64,000 bases of DNA from NCBI RefSeq assembly GCF_900996245.1, contig NZ_CAAJGK010000107.1, positions 124,001 to 188,000 on the forward strand, written 5' to 3'. The position numbers and the translations under genes are program-made. The notes beneath the pieces are model-generated. The model was not told where the DNA came from and made no database searches. It worked only from the letters and a program-made list of their open reading frames with translations. Positions 8,501 to 17,070 of this stretch are shown piece after piece. The stretch is from Paraburkholderia sp. BCC1886. Its GTDB lineage: Bacteria; Pseudomonadota; Gammaproteobacteria; Burkholderiales; Burkholderiaceae. The stretch's first letter is position 1; every line of letters starts with the position of its first letter.

Positions 8501-9454
8501 TCAGCGCATCGCTTCCTGCCATGCCCCGCGCATTGCGCGTAAACCGACTCGCCATTTGCGAAAAGCGAGTGCCGCGCCGCCGCGTTCGAATGCCAACGAC
8601 AATGCGCGCAGGAACCCCGGGTCCGCACGATCGCCGATCAGCGTCGAGTAAGCGACGAACGCCCATCGGCCTGGCGGCGTCAGGTATTCGCACATGATGA
8701 GTCGGAGATTGAAAGACGCGTTATAGAAAGCCGCGTCGTTGAAAGTAAAGCGCTGGTCTTCATCGCTGCGTTGCGCCGGAAAATGTTCCACCAGCAGCGA
8801 CGGGTCGTAAATCAGCGTCCAGCCGCGCCGTTGCACGTCCAGACTGAAGGCCATTTCGCAGTGAACCTGTGCGCCGGTGCCGCGCAGGCGCGCGTCGAAG
8901 CGCAGCGTGCCGATTGCCGCGCGGCGCCATGCCATGTTCACGCCCTTGAGCACCTGCACCTCGCGCGCCGAACCGTGGCCGATGTGATGGTTGCCGATGG
9001 TCCGGCCATACCAGCGCACGAGGCCGACGCGCAGTTTCTGTCCCTGCAGGATGCCGTTGCGTTCGTGCACGATGTCGCGTCCGCCGATGCCGCCGAGCGA
9101 CGCATCGCTCTCGAATGCGCGAGCAATGCGCGCGATCCAGTCGGTATGCGGCGCGGCGTCGTCATCGGTAAAGCAGAGTACGTCGCCCGTCGCGCTGTCG
9201 ATGCCGCGGTTGTACGCGGCCACCACGCCGGGCCGCTCGACCAGCACCAGACGGCGACGCGAATCGGCACTGTGCATATCGTGCGTGCGCAGCCAGTCGA
9301 GCGTCGCGTGGTCGTCGTGTCGCGCAATCACGATGATCTCGTCGGCACGGCGTTCCTGTGCGGCGAGCGCAGCGAGGCAGCGCGCCAGATCGGCGGTGCG
9401 CCGGTAAGTCGGCACGATGACGGAGACTTTCAAGGACGGGTTCCGGATGGGCAT
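8501..9454 (-). CDS. glycosyltransferase family 2 (GT-A fold)
   Basis: A 317-residue inverting GT2 enzyme. The N-terminus VSVIVPTYRRTADLARCLAA and the metal-binding LCFTDDDAAPH (DxD-like) motif mark the GT-A nucleotide-sugar fold. MAWRRAAIG and the C-terminal helices follow the usual order. The gene starts 2 bases after the stop of the initiating phosphoglycosyl transferase (9457-10863), so the two are very likely cotranscribed. It probably adds an early sugar to the undecaprenyl-linked unit. The sugar specificity is unknown. Confidence 0.92.
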   Translation of the reverse strand: MPIRNPSLKVSVIVPTYRRTADLARCLAALAAQERRADEIIVIARHDDHATLDWLRTHDMHSADSRRRLVLVERPGVVAAYNRGIDSATGDVLCFTDDDAAPHTDWIARIARAFESDASLGGIGGRDIVHERNGILQGQKLRVGLVRWYGRTIGNHHIGHGSAREVQVLKGVNMAWRRAAIGTLRFDARLRGTGAQVHCEMAFSLDVQRRGWTLIYDPSLLVEHFPAQRSDEDQRFTFNDAAFYNASFNLRLIMCEYLTPPGRWAFVAYSTLIGDRADPGFLRALSLAFERGGAALAFRKWRVGLRAMRGAWQEAMR

Positions 9455-9456
9455 GA

Positions 9457-10863
9457 TCAGAATGCGTTGCGGCCGACGAAGCCCTTGAACACCGTGATGA
9501 ACACGATCTTCATGTCGAACCAGAACGACCAGTTATGGATGTAGAAGAGATCGAACTTCACACGCGCTTCCATCTTCTCGACTTTGGTCGTGGCGCCACG
9601 GTAGCCGTTCACCTGAGCCCAGCCGGTAATGCCGGGCTTGATCCGGTAGCGGTGCATGTAGCCGTACACGCGATCCTTGTAGAGATCGTCGTGTTCGATC
9701 GCATGAGGACGCGGACCGACCACGGACATCTGACCGAGCAGCACGTTCAGGAACTGCGGCAGTTCGTCGAGACTGGTGCGGCGCATGAAGCCGCCGAGTT
9801 TCGTGATGCGTGAATCGTTGCGTGTCGCCTGCGTGATCTGTCCGTGCGCTTCGCGATGCACGCTCATCGAACGGAACTTGTAGATGCCGAACGGCTGACC
9901 GTCCACGCCTTTGCGCGTCTGGCGGAAAAACACCGGACCGGGCGAGCCCAGCTTGATGCCGATAGCCAGCGCGATGAACACGGGCGCGAGCGCAATGAGC
10001 GCGGCCGCCGCGAACAGCCGGTCGAAGATCAGCTTCGGCCACATTTGCGGCGACGACAGCGGCGACGCGCTCAGGTTGAGGGTCGGCAAACCGACCACGT
10101 CGACCAGTGCGTGATTAAAAAGCGAGAGGCTGCGTACATCGGGAATGAAGCGCAAATTCACAAAGTCGTTTCTGAACATGTGCGTGAAGCGATAGATCGT
10201 GCGCTCTTCGGATAACGGCAATGCCAGCCAGATTTCATTGATTTTCTCTGCACGCACCCTGGCGGCGAACGCGTTCAGGTCGGTCAGAACCGGCAGGCGG
10301 TTCGGACGCTTGTGATCCTGACCAGCTTCGTCGAAGCCGCTAGCGTCGAAGGCGTAACTGGTGTCGAACAGGCAAACTGTTCGGAAGCCGGCTTGCGGCG
10401 CATGCTCGAGGTGAGCCAGCAGCGTGCGCGCGAATCCCGGTGCGCCGACGATCGCCACCGTGCGGAAGTTGAGTCCGCGGCGACGCACGACGCGCAGTGC
10501 GAGATGCACCGTACACTTCGTCGCGACGATCAGCGCGCCGGCAATCAGCGTCGAATAGCCGAGCCACAAACGCGACACCGCATCCATGCGATGCAACGTG
10601 AACGCCAGCAGGAGCGCGGTGGCGACCACCACGAGCCATGCACCGACCACGCGCGCCAGTTGCGCTACCAGTGGCTTGCCGCGCCATGCTTCGTACACGC
10701 CGAAGGCCGGAAACAGCAGCAGTACCAGTACGCAATTGAAAGCGATCAGGAGCCGTTCGATATCCGATAAAGCGACCGGCGTCGCGAAGCGCATCCGGTG
10801 AGCGAGCAGACCGCCCGCGATCACACAGAGCGCGTCGACGCAGCGCGCAGTATTCCTGAACAT
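9457..10863 (-). CDS. undecaprenyl-phosphate sugar phosphotransferase (WcaJ/BceB-type)
   Basis: Initiates repeat-unit assembly by moving a hexose-1-phosphate, most likely glucose-1-P, to undecaprenyl phosphate. The 468 residues comprise four or five N-terminal membrane helices, a cytosolic CoA-binding-like Rossmann segment (FRTVAIVGAPGFARTLLAHL) and a C-terminal bacterial sugar-transferase domain. That domain is anchored by KLIFDRLFAAAALIAL and shows PGPVFFRQTRKGVDGQPF, KFRSM, RRTSLDELPQF, VGPRP and KPGITGWAQV. It heads the minus-strand unit with the GT2 and Wzc genes. A Crp/Fnr regulator lies 35 bases upstream on the same strand. Confidence 0.94.
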   Translation of the reverse strand: MFRNTARCVDALCVIAGGLLAHRMRFATPVALSDIERLLIAFNCVLVLLLFPAFGVYEAWRGKPLVAQLARVVGAWLVVVATALLLAFTLHRMDAVSRLWLGYSTLIAGALIVATKCTVHLALRVVRRRGLNFRTVAIVGAPGFARTLLAHLEHAPQAGFRTVCLFDTSYAFDASGFDEAGQDHKRPNRLPVLTDLNAFAARVRAEKINEIWLALPLSEERTIYRFTHMFRNDFVNLRFIPDVRSLSLFNHALVDVVGLPTLNLSASPLSSPQMWPKLIFDRLFAAAALIALAPVFIALAIGIKLGSPGPVFFRQTRKGVDGQPFGIYKFRSMSVHREAHGQITQATRNDSRITKLGGFMRRTSLDELPQFLNVLLGQMSVVGPRPHAIEHDDLYKDRVYGYMHRYRIKPGITGWAQVNGYRGATTKVEKMEARVKFDLFYIHNWSFWFDMKIVFITVFKGFVGRNAF

Positions 10864-10898
10864 GGTTGATTCTACCTAGTAGCCAGATGAAGCCTGGC

Positions 10899-11633
10899 TT
10901 ATTCGACGGTTTCGGCTTGACGCAGACGCGGCAGCAGGCGGTCGAATTCGCGTTTCACGAGGCCGTAGCATTCGCAGGCACGTGCTTCGAGACCCTTGCG
11001 GTCGAGGATTTTGATGTGGCCGCGGCTATGGTGAATCAGGCCTTCGTCGTGCAACTTGCCGGCTGCTTCCGTAATCCCTTCGCGGCGCACGCCGAGCATG
11101 TCGGCGATCAGTTGCTGGGTGACCGTGAGGTCGTTCGATGCCACGCGATCCACTTCGATCAGCAGCCAGCGGCACAGTTGCTTGTTCAACGCGTGATGAC
11201 GATTGCACGCGGCGGTCTGTGCGACCTGCGTGAGCAGAGCGTGCATGTACAGCAGCATCAGGCGGCGCAGGAAGTCCGAGCGGCCGAACTGCTGCTTGAG
11301 TGCCTGGGCGCTCATCCGGTAAGCGAAGCCGGCGCATTGCACCTGCACGCGGTTCGGCATGGTTTCGCCACCGGTCAGAACCGGTACGCCGGTCATGCCT
11401 TCACGGCCGACCGCGGCAATTTCGACCGAGCTGCCATCTTCCATCGTCGAGAGCATCGAGATGATGGCGGTAGTGGGGAAGTAGACGTGATGAATGCGTT
11501 GACCGGAGTCGCACAGCAGTTGCTCGTTGCGTAGATGGACCAGTTCCAGATGGGGAGCTAGCGCTTGCCATTCGTGGGACGGCAGTGCGCCGAGCAAATG
11601 GTTTCCGTGCAGATCGGATTGGAGTGTCAACAT
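10899..11633 (-). CDS. Crp/Fnr-family transcriptional regulator
   Basis: A 244-residue regulator with an N-terminal cyclic-nucleotide-binding-like beta barrel (LVHLRNEQLLCDSGQRIHHVY, VGREGMTGVPVL), a dimerisation helix and a C-terminal winged helix (TVTQQLIADMLGVRREGITE). It has no N-terminal Fe-S cysteine cluster like Fnr. The phosphate-binding cassette differs from cAMP-CRP, so the ligand is unclear. The start at 11633 (MLTLQSDL) is preferred over 11648. It lies directly upstream of, and in the same orientation as, the initiating transferase, with a 35-base gap. Control of the exopolysaccharide genes is a reasonable inference. Similar orphan Crp/Fnr proteins are common in Burkholderia. Confidence 0.9.
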   Translation of the reverse strand: MLTLQSDLHGNHLLGALPSHEWQALAPHLELVHLRNEQLLCDSGQRIHHVYFPTTAIISMLSTMEDGSSVEIAAVGREGMTGVPVLTGGETMPNRVQVQCAGFAYRMSAQALKQQFGRSDFLRRLMLLYMHALLTQVAQTAACNRHHALNKQLCRWLLIEVDRVASNDLTVTQQLIADMLGVRREGITEAAGKLHDEGLIHHSRGHIKILDRKGLEARACECYGLVKREFDRLLPRLRQAETVE

Positions 11634-12262
11634 GATCGGTCCTCGCATGGGGCCACGCGCTGCGCGGCTCCTGTTTTTTGATCCGATGCCTGCATCCTTG
11701 ATTTAACAAATGCTGCCTGGCTAGCAGCGTGGATGAACAGGATCGGCCCCGTATTGGCCTTTTGCACTGCCGCGATTTCTTCTCTAACCCGTAGCGGCGA
11801 TGCGATGTTGCAATCTCCTATTAGCGAGGAGCGTGCCAATGGCAGGGAAAACCAGCACTGGTGCGGCGCAGCGCACATAGCCTTAGCGCCGTGCGAAGCC
11901 AATTGATGCTTTTTGTTTCATTTATGTACAACGCATGAGAGTGAACCCGCCCGCGGCCCGGGTATTTTTGTTCGAGGCAAGTCGTTGATCGGATTGGGAT
12001 GACAACTGCCTGGCAGCGCTTTCGGGCACCCGTCTCAAGTTTGCATCACGCATATTCGGCGCGTGGCGACAGGGCGTCCGCGATGTGCCGGAATTGATTC
12101 AGAACTGTTCTATGGGTTGGGTGCGGTGCCGCACGGAGTGCCGTTTTATCGTAGGAACCCAGCCTTCGAAGCCCTCGACGAATCGTCGGACCAATGCGAT
12201 GGATTCGCTCAACGCGAGGTTTTACGCGGCTTGCGAAGGGATAGCCAGATCGTGGCGGACAG
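11634..12262. other. 629-base intergenic region upstream of the Crp/Fnr gene
   Basis: No convincing gene: the short open frames have no ribosome-binding sites and no family resemblance. The 11.7-12.0 kb part is less GC-rich and should hold the minus-strand promoter for the regulator. A weak candidate is TTGGCT and TATGTG spaced 17 on the minus strand near 11.88-11.91 kb. The left end near 12262 is the 3' flank of the GH2 gene. No clear terminator hairpin was seen. Confidence 0.4.
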
Positions 12263-14851
12263 TCAGCCATAAAACGTGGCCGATATCGCATTGACTGCGC
12301 GTACTTCACCGCACGGCGCCAGCTTTGTTGCATTGGCGTTAATCGCAGAGTTGGATGCGGACACAACTATCCTGGAAAATGGGATACGCGGGATCAACGC
12401 GATGATTCGTTTCTGATCGGGCGGCAGATGAAACCAGTCGCGTGCCGCGCGAAAGTGCGGGTCATTGATATGAACGAAGCGTGCGAAGCGCTTCGCTTCG
12501 ACGACGAGCTGCCATTGGTCGCCCGTGCGCTCGACGCTCACGATGAGACCGAGGTCGTGCCGCTCGACCGCACGACGCTCGGGCAGGTGAAACGCTTCTG
12601 AAACGATGTTGCCCGTCGTCGCATCGCGAAGTGTTGCAATCGTGACATCGTGCGCGCGCGGACCGAAGCGATAGGCGTGCGTGAAGTCGAAGAATCGTCC
12701 GAGCAATGCCGCGGCGCTGAGGCGTTGCGCGCTGCGTGGCGGCAACTCGATCGGCTCGCTGGCGGACACGACCTTGACACAACCGTCGCGCAGGCAAACC
12801 AGATCTAGTTGCGCGTGCAACGTTTGCGCGCGTTCGTTCAGCAGATGCAGATCGAGCCCGTTGAGGCCTTCGTCGGTGATGCCGAGGTGGATGGGTTGCA
12901 ACGTTTGCGCGAGCCCGTGGTAGGCGCTTTTAGGCCGTCCTGTTGCGTCTATCAAGCCCCAGCCAGCGCCCGCGCGTAGATCCTGCCATTGCCAGACCAG
13001 CCCGCCGGCGCAACTCGAGCCGTTGCGGCGCCATTCGGCGAACACCTCGGTCATCAACTCGGCGACCACGGCGCGCGAGAGGTCGAGGTAACGTTCCGGG
13101 TCTTCATAGCGCAGCCGTGCCGGCTGCACGCCGTAAAGCGTCTGAAGATAGTGATCGCGCACGTCGTCGAAATCCCACCCCGCGCCGGGGTCGCGCGGCA
13201 CCGCCGCTTTCCAGCGCGGGTCGTGCGGATGAATCGTGCCGAGCGCTTCGTGCAGTGTCACGTCGTCGGGCACGTTGGCGAAGGCCAGGCATTCGGCGGC
13301 AAATCGCACCTGCGAACGGCGCACGTCGTCGAGCGGTCGTTGATATGCGCCGACACCGTAGTAATGGCTGATGCCTTCATCGGTGGAAAACGGCCACGTG
13401 CCGCCCGAAGGCGAATTGCCGACATACGGTACATCTGACCTTTCTTCTGCAACGACTGTGGGCAGCAATTCGGTAAAGATGGATTGCGCGCGCATCTCGG
13501 CGGGCAAGCCGAACATGGCTGCCTGCTGATCGACCTCGCTGCCGCCGCACAACACCGCGAGCGACGCGAAGCGACGCGTGCGAATCAGAAACTGCCGCGC
13601 TTCCGTTTCGACCGACGCGCGAAACGCAGCGTCGTTGGGATAGTCGAAATTGGCCAGCGCAAAATCCTGCCAGACGAGAATGCCGTATTCGTCGGCAAGG
13701 GCGTAGAACAGGTCGGACTCGTACACCATCGTGCCGCCCACCCGCAGCATGTTCATGCCGGCCTCGCGGGCCAGCGCGAACGCGTTGCGCAACTGCGCCT
13801 CGCTGCCGGCCAGCGTGACGAGGTCCGCGCTGGTCCAGCAGGCGCCGCGACAGAACACCGGCGTGCCGTTCACGTGCAGCGCGAAGCCTTTGCCGTCCGC
13901 GCCGCGATCCACGTCGAGTTGACGAAAGCCGACATTGCCCAGCGAATGGCGCACGGCTGCGCCATCGTGTTCGTCGACGGCGAGCGTCAATGGATAGAGC
14001 ACGGGCTCGCCATGGGTATGCGGCCACCAGCGTTGCGCGTCCGGCACGCGGACGGTGCCGCTCACTGTGTACGGGTCGTCCCACTGCAACGCCGCGACGA
14101 CCGGGCCGCATTGCAACGAAGCCTCACACGCGGCGGTGTCGTGCGGTTTCAGAAAACGGAGCGTGAGCGAAACGGTTCCGGCGTCGCCATCGAGCCGAGT
14201 CCTCAGGTCGATCGTATCGAATCCGTGCGGGGCGTCGCTCAGCATCTCGACAGGACGCCACGGGCCGACGGCATGGACCGACGGACACCAGCCCGGCATG
14301 TGCCCGAGCAGCGTCGTGCGCACGTTGCGCAGCGTGGGCGGCGACACGAGGCGCGGACGCCAGCGGGCGCGAGATCTTTTGGCGGCCAGTGCCGGCGTCA
14401 GCGAACGGAAGCAGAGTACGAGCGCGGTACTGCCGTTCAGTGTCACGTCGAGATCGTGCGACACGAACATCGAGTCGGAGTCGAGACGTTTGGTACCGTC
14501 CACCCACACCTCGCAAATCGTGGCGAGTCCGTGCAGGCGCAACCGCCGATGGCCACTGCCGCCCAGCGCCAGTCGATACCAGTGGTCGTCGAGCGCGAGC
14601 GGTGCAGGGTTGGCGATATCGAACGAGCCGGCATCGCGGCGAGCGCTCGCGACGGTGCCAGGCACCATCGCGGCAAGCCAGCCTTCGGCAGGCAGACCGG
14701 CAGGCGATTCGTACGCGGCGGGCGGCGTGCTCAGGCATTGCCAGCCTGTATCGAGACGCTGCGGCCACGGACTGGCTGCAGCGAGGTCGAGCACATCGTT
14801 CGTATTATCAGTCGTTTTATCCGCCACCAAATCCAGCGTCGTTGCTTGCAC
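12263..14851 (-). CDS. glycoside hydrolase family 2, beta-mannosidase-like
   Basis: An 862-residue retaining exo-glycosidase of the GH2 type. The order of parts fits: a jelly-roll sugar-binding domain (WYRLALGGSGHRRLRLHG, EVWVDG), an Ig-like domain, then a TIM barrel with NGTPVFCRGACW and MNMLRVGGTMVYES. The general acid/base is E439 in LCGGSEVDQQ and the likely nucleophile is E520 in RFAAECLAF. Both are present, so the enzyme should be active. No signal peptide is visible, which points to a cytosolic enzyme. The start is a GTG. It is the last gene of the carrier-protein operon, 53 bases after the DUF1839 gene. It could trim or remodel a glycoconjugate made by that operon. Confidence 0.88.
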   Translation of the reverse strand: MQATTLDLVADKTTDNTNDVLDLAAASPWPQRLDTGWQCLSTPPAAYESPAGLPAEGWLAAMVPGTVASARRDAGSFDIANPAPLALDDHWYRLALGGSGHRRLRLHGLATICEVWVDGTKRLDSDSMFVSHDLDVTLNGSTALVLCFRSLTPALAAKRSRARWRPRLVSPPTLRNVRTTLLGHMPGWCPSVHAVGPWRPVEMLSDAPHGFDTIDLRTRLDGDAGTVSLTLRFLKPHDTAACEASLQCGPVVAALQWDDPYTVSGTVRVPDAQRWWPHTHGEPVLYPLTLAVDEHDGAAVRHSLGNVGFRQLDVDRGADGKGFALHVNGTPVFCRGACWTSADLVTLAGSEAQLRNAFALAREAGMNMLRVGGTMVYESDLFYALADEYGILVWQDFALANFDYPNDAAFRASVETEARQFLIRTRRFASLAVLCGGSEVDQQAAMFGLPAEMRAQSIFTELLPTVVAEERSDVPYVGNSPSGGTWPFSTDEGISHYYGVGAYQRPLDDVRRSQVRFAAECLAFANVPDDVTLHEALGTIHPHDPRWKAAVPRDPGAGWDFDDVRDHYLQTLYGVQPARLRYEDPERYLDLSRAVVAELMTEVFAEWRRNGSSCAGGLVWQWQDLRAGAGWGLIDATGRPKSAYHGLAQTLQPIHLGITDEGLNGLDLHLLNERAQTLHAQLDLVCLRDGCVKVVSASEPIELPPRSAQRLSAAALLGRFFDFTHAYRFGPRAHDVTIATLRDATTGNIVSEAFHLPERRAVERHDLGLIVSVERTGDQWQLVVEAKRFARFVHINDPHFRAARDWFHLPPDQKRIIALIPRIPFSRIVVSASNSAINANATKLAPCGEVRAVNAISATFYG

Positions 14852-14904
14852 GGCGAGTTCCAGATGAGTCCTTCAAAGCCGCCACATCGTCTCGAAGCAC
14901 GGCT

Positions 14905-15972
14905 TCACAGCACGAGCGCGGCGAGCGGCGGCAAGGTTTTTTCGTAAGCGCGTTCGAGCATGTCGAAACAGTCTTCGCACAGATCGCGGCGCCCGCGCGC
15001 GATCGCGCGCACGAGCCGGAACTGCATCACCATCGACTCCGACGCGATGCTCTGTGCCGACGCGGTAATCAGCGAGGGAATCTCGAAGCCCTGCACGCTG
15101 AGCCAGTTCAGATATTTCGCCAGCGACTCGAAATTCGCGCCTAGTTGCCGCATCAGGTTGAACGCGTACAGATGGAAATACGGTTCGCCCCGTTCGAGCA
15201 GCGTCTCCAGATGCTCGGGAAACGCGGCCCGCCATGCGGAGATCGGGTTTGTCAACGGCCGCCGGCTCAGATGCGCGCACAACAGTTCCGCCGAGGTTTC
15301 GGCAAGCGCGGTGCCTTCGAGCGCGGGGCGCGTCTGCTTGACGAATTCCGCGTAGGGGAACAGCAGGTCGGCCTGCTGGGCGAGATGCGGCAGCTTGCGA
15401 AACACGCCGTCGTAATCGTCGCCGTCCAGCACGTAATAGCCGGTGTTATGAAAATAGCCCAGCCGCCGCGAGTCGGGATCGATGAAATCGATTCCGACCG
15501 TGGTCTTCGAATGCTCGCGCCGGTACGACGTCGCGCGCGTATCCGGCAGGTAATGCGCATCCACTTCCACCAGCACCGTATTGCCGCGGCGGGTCTGGGT
15601 CAGCACGCGCGCTTCGAGCGAATCGTAAATGGCAAGCTCCTGCGCTTGCGTGCCGTAAAGCTGTTCGAGGTCTTCGAGCGGAAACTTGAAAAACGTGAAC
15701 TGGTCTCCCTCGAAGTCCTGCGTAACGGTAAAGCCGAACGCCGCGCGCGGATCGAGCCCGTAAGCATGCAGCACTTCGATCCACACATCGATGTAGCAGT
15801 TGGTCTCCTGCCACACGCGCTCGCCGCGATGCAAAACATGCGGCACGTGCTCGCGCTGGCGCGCTTCCGGTGTCACCACCGGAGCGCTATGCGGCGTCGC
15901 CAGATGCAGACGTCGCGGCGTGGGCAAGGCGGAAAGCGTGCCGGGCGGTCGCGGCGTCGGCGATGGGTTCAT
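14905..15972 (-). CDS. DUF1839 family protein
   Basis: A 355-residue protein of unknown function, recognised as the DUF1839 family that travels with amino acid:[carrier protein] ligases. Visible blocks include ERVWQETNCYIDVWIEVLHAYGLDP, split here as RVWQETNCYIDVWIE then LHAYGLDP, also FEGDQFTFFKFPLEDL, VEVDAHYLPDT, TTVGIDFID and GYFHNTGYY. No membrane segment or signal peptide was seen. ATG at 15970-15972 overlaps the ligase stop codon (ATGA), so translation is coupled. A conserved early Cys in the NCYID block and several His could be catalytic. A role as the transferase that takes the aminoacyl group from the carrier protein is an inference from position only. Confidence 0.85.
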   Translation of the reverse strand: MNPSPTPRPPGTLSALPTPRRLHLATPHSAPVVTPEARQREHVPHVLHRGERVWQETNCYIDVWIEVLHAYGLDPRAAFGFTVTQDFEGDQFTFFKFPLEDLEQLYGTQAQELAIYDSLEARVLTQTRRGNTVLVEVDAHYLPDTRATSYRREHSKTTVGIDFIDPDSRRLGYFHNTGYYVLDGDDYDGVFRKLPHLAQQADLLFPYAEFVKQTRPALEGTALAETSAELLCAHLSRRPLTNPISAWRAAFPEHLETLLERGEPYFHLYAFNLMRQLGANFESLAKYLNWLSVQGFEIPSLITASAQSIASESMVMQFRLVRAIARGRRDLCEDCFDMLERAYEKTLPPLAALVL

Positions 15973-17069
15973 GCATCGGCTCCGGCGTCGGCGGCCGCAG
16001 CGAGCGTCGACGTGTGCGTTGCCATACCCTGCGCAACGATTCCGGCGGTGTCTCCCCACAGCAGCGCGCGCACGTCGTCCGGCCACGCGTTCACGTCGAA
16101 CCCGTGATGGCGGAACAGCGCCAGCGTAATGCGCTCCATGCCGAAGCCGACACAACCGGTATGCGCGACCGCGCCGTCGTCGCATTCGATCTTCCAGATC
16201 GCGCCGAAGTGGTCCATGTGATAGTTGAACGACAGGCACGCGGTTTTGCTGTCGGGGTTCGCCACCGGAATCAGCAGTTCGAACTTGAGCGCCTGCGCAC
16301 GCTGACTGTCTGCAATGATCTTGCCGCCGCGACCGAAGAACGGATCGTTGGCGAGGTCCACTTCGACCGGCAGTTGCAGCAGCGTGACCAGCAGCGAGCC
16401 GCGTTCGATCCACATCTGACGGAACGCCATCACCTGTTCTGCGTTGCCGAGGCGCACGTATTCGCGCTGGCGGAACATCTGCATCCGGCCCGGATCGAGC
16501 GACGGTTCGTGACGGAAGCAGTACGACATCACGTCGATGGTGCGGCCGTCTTCGGGCAACGGACCGCGCCGCGCCATCACCGGATAGATCGGATAGCACG
16601 CGGCCGGCGTCAGTACCACGCGGGTCGGCTTCTGCTGCTCCATCCATTCGTCGCTGCGGTCGTCGTCGCTGTCGGTCATCGCGTCGTCGAGCGCGCGCAG
16701 CAGACGGCGGTGGCCGCCGTCGTTGCCGCAGAACGAGTGGATCGTGCCGGCGAGCGTCGGGAAGCTCTTCAGATATTCGCTGTCCTCGAAGTCGGTACGG
16801 CGCATGGCCGGCGGAAAGCGCAGCACTTCGGGCGCCTGGTCCGCGCCGAGGTGCGTGATCGCCACGTTGACGCGCTCCAGCACGTCTTCGAATACCTGAC
16901 TGCGGCCGTACAGACCGTCCTCACCGGTGTCGATCAGCAGACCCGCGGCGAGCAGTTCGTCACGGAAGGTCGGTGCCGCCGCGGCCACGGGTGCCGTGGC
17001 GCTGGTGGAAGTGTCGGTCGTGTCGGTCCCCGCCGTCGCGAGCGCGGCGATATCGGTCATCGTGTTCAT
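15969..17069 (-). CDS. amino acid:[carrier protein] ligase (truncated class II aaRS-like)
   Basis: A 366-residue relative of atypical seryl-tRNA synthetases that has only the catalytic core and no tRNA-binding domain. In the characterised Bradyrhizobium family such enzymes activate glycine or alanine with ATP and load the phosphopantetheine arm of a small carrier protein. The zinc-site residues of the family appear here as C158 (TPAACYPIYP), E203 (RQREYVRLG) and C306 (HTGCVGFG). A motif-2-like CFRHE with R186 and a motif-3 GFGMER (308-313) are also present. The first 33 residues are an Ala/Thr-rich extension, so translation may start at the second Met. It is operonic with a carrier protein and a dehydrogenase-like protein. 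The amino acid used here cannot be read reliably. Confidence 0.92.
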   Translation of the reverse strand: MNTMTDIAALATAGTDTTDTSTSATAPVAAAAPTFRDELLAAGLLIDTGEDGLYGRSQVFEDVLERVNVAITHLGADQAPEVLRFPPAMRRTDFEDSEYLKSFPTLAGTIHSFCGNDGGHRRLLRALDDAMTDSDDDRSDEWMEQQKPTRVVLTPAACYPIYPVMARRGPLPEDGRTIDVMSYCFRHEPSLDPGRMQMFRQREYVRLGNAEQVMAFRQMWIERGSLLVTLLQLPVEVDLANDPFFGRGGKIIADSQRAQALKFELLIPVANPDSKTACLSFNYHMDHFGAIWKIECDDGAVAHTGCVGFGMERITLALFRHHGFDVNAWPDDVRALLWGDTAGIVAQGMATHTSTLAAAADAGADA

Positions 17070-17070
17070 C

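Noticed and set aside
11627..11902. 91-codon minus-strand frame upstream of the Crp/Fnr gene
   Set aside because: No ribosome-binding site or family resemblance; overlaps the promoter region.
13484..14947. 487-codon plus-strand open frame
   Set aside because: Antisense to the GH2 gene, whose catalytic motifs are unmistakable.
14905..16647. 580-residue reading with the DUF1839 protein fused to an upstream Arg-rich extension
   Set aside because: The extension is the amino acid:[carrier protein] ligase gene read in another frame; the DUF1839 start is at 15972.
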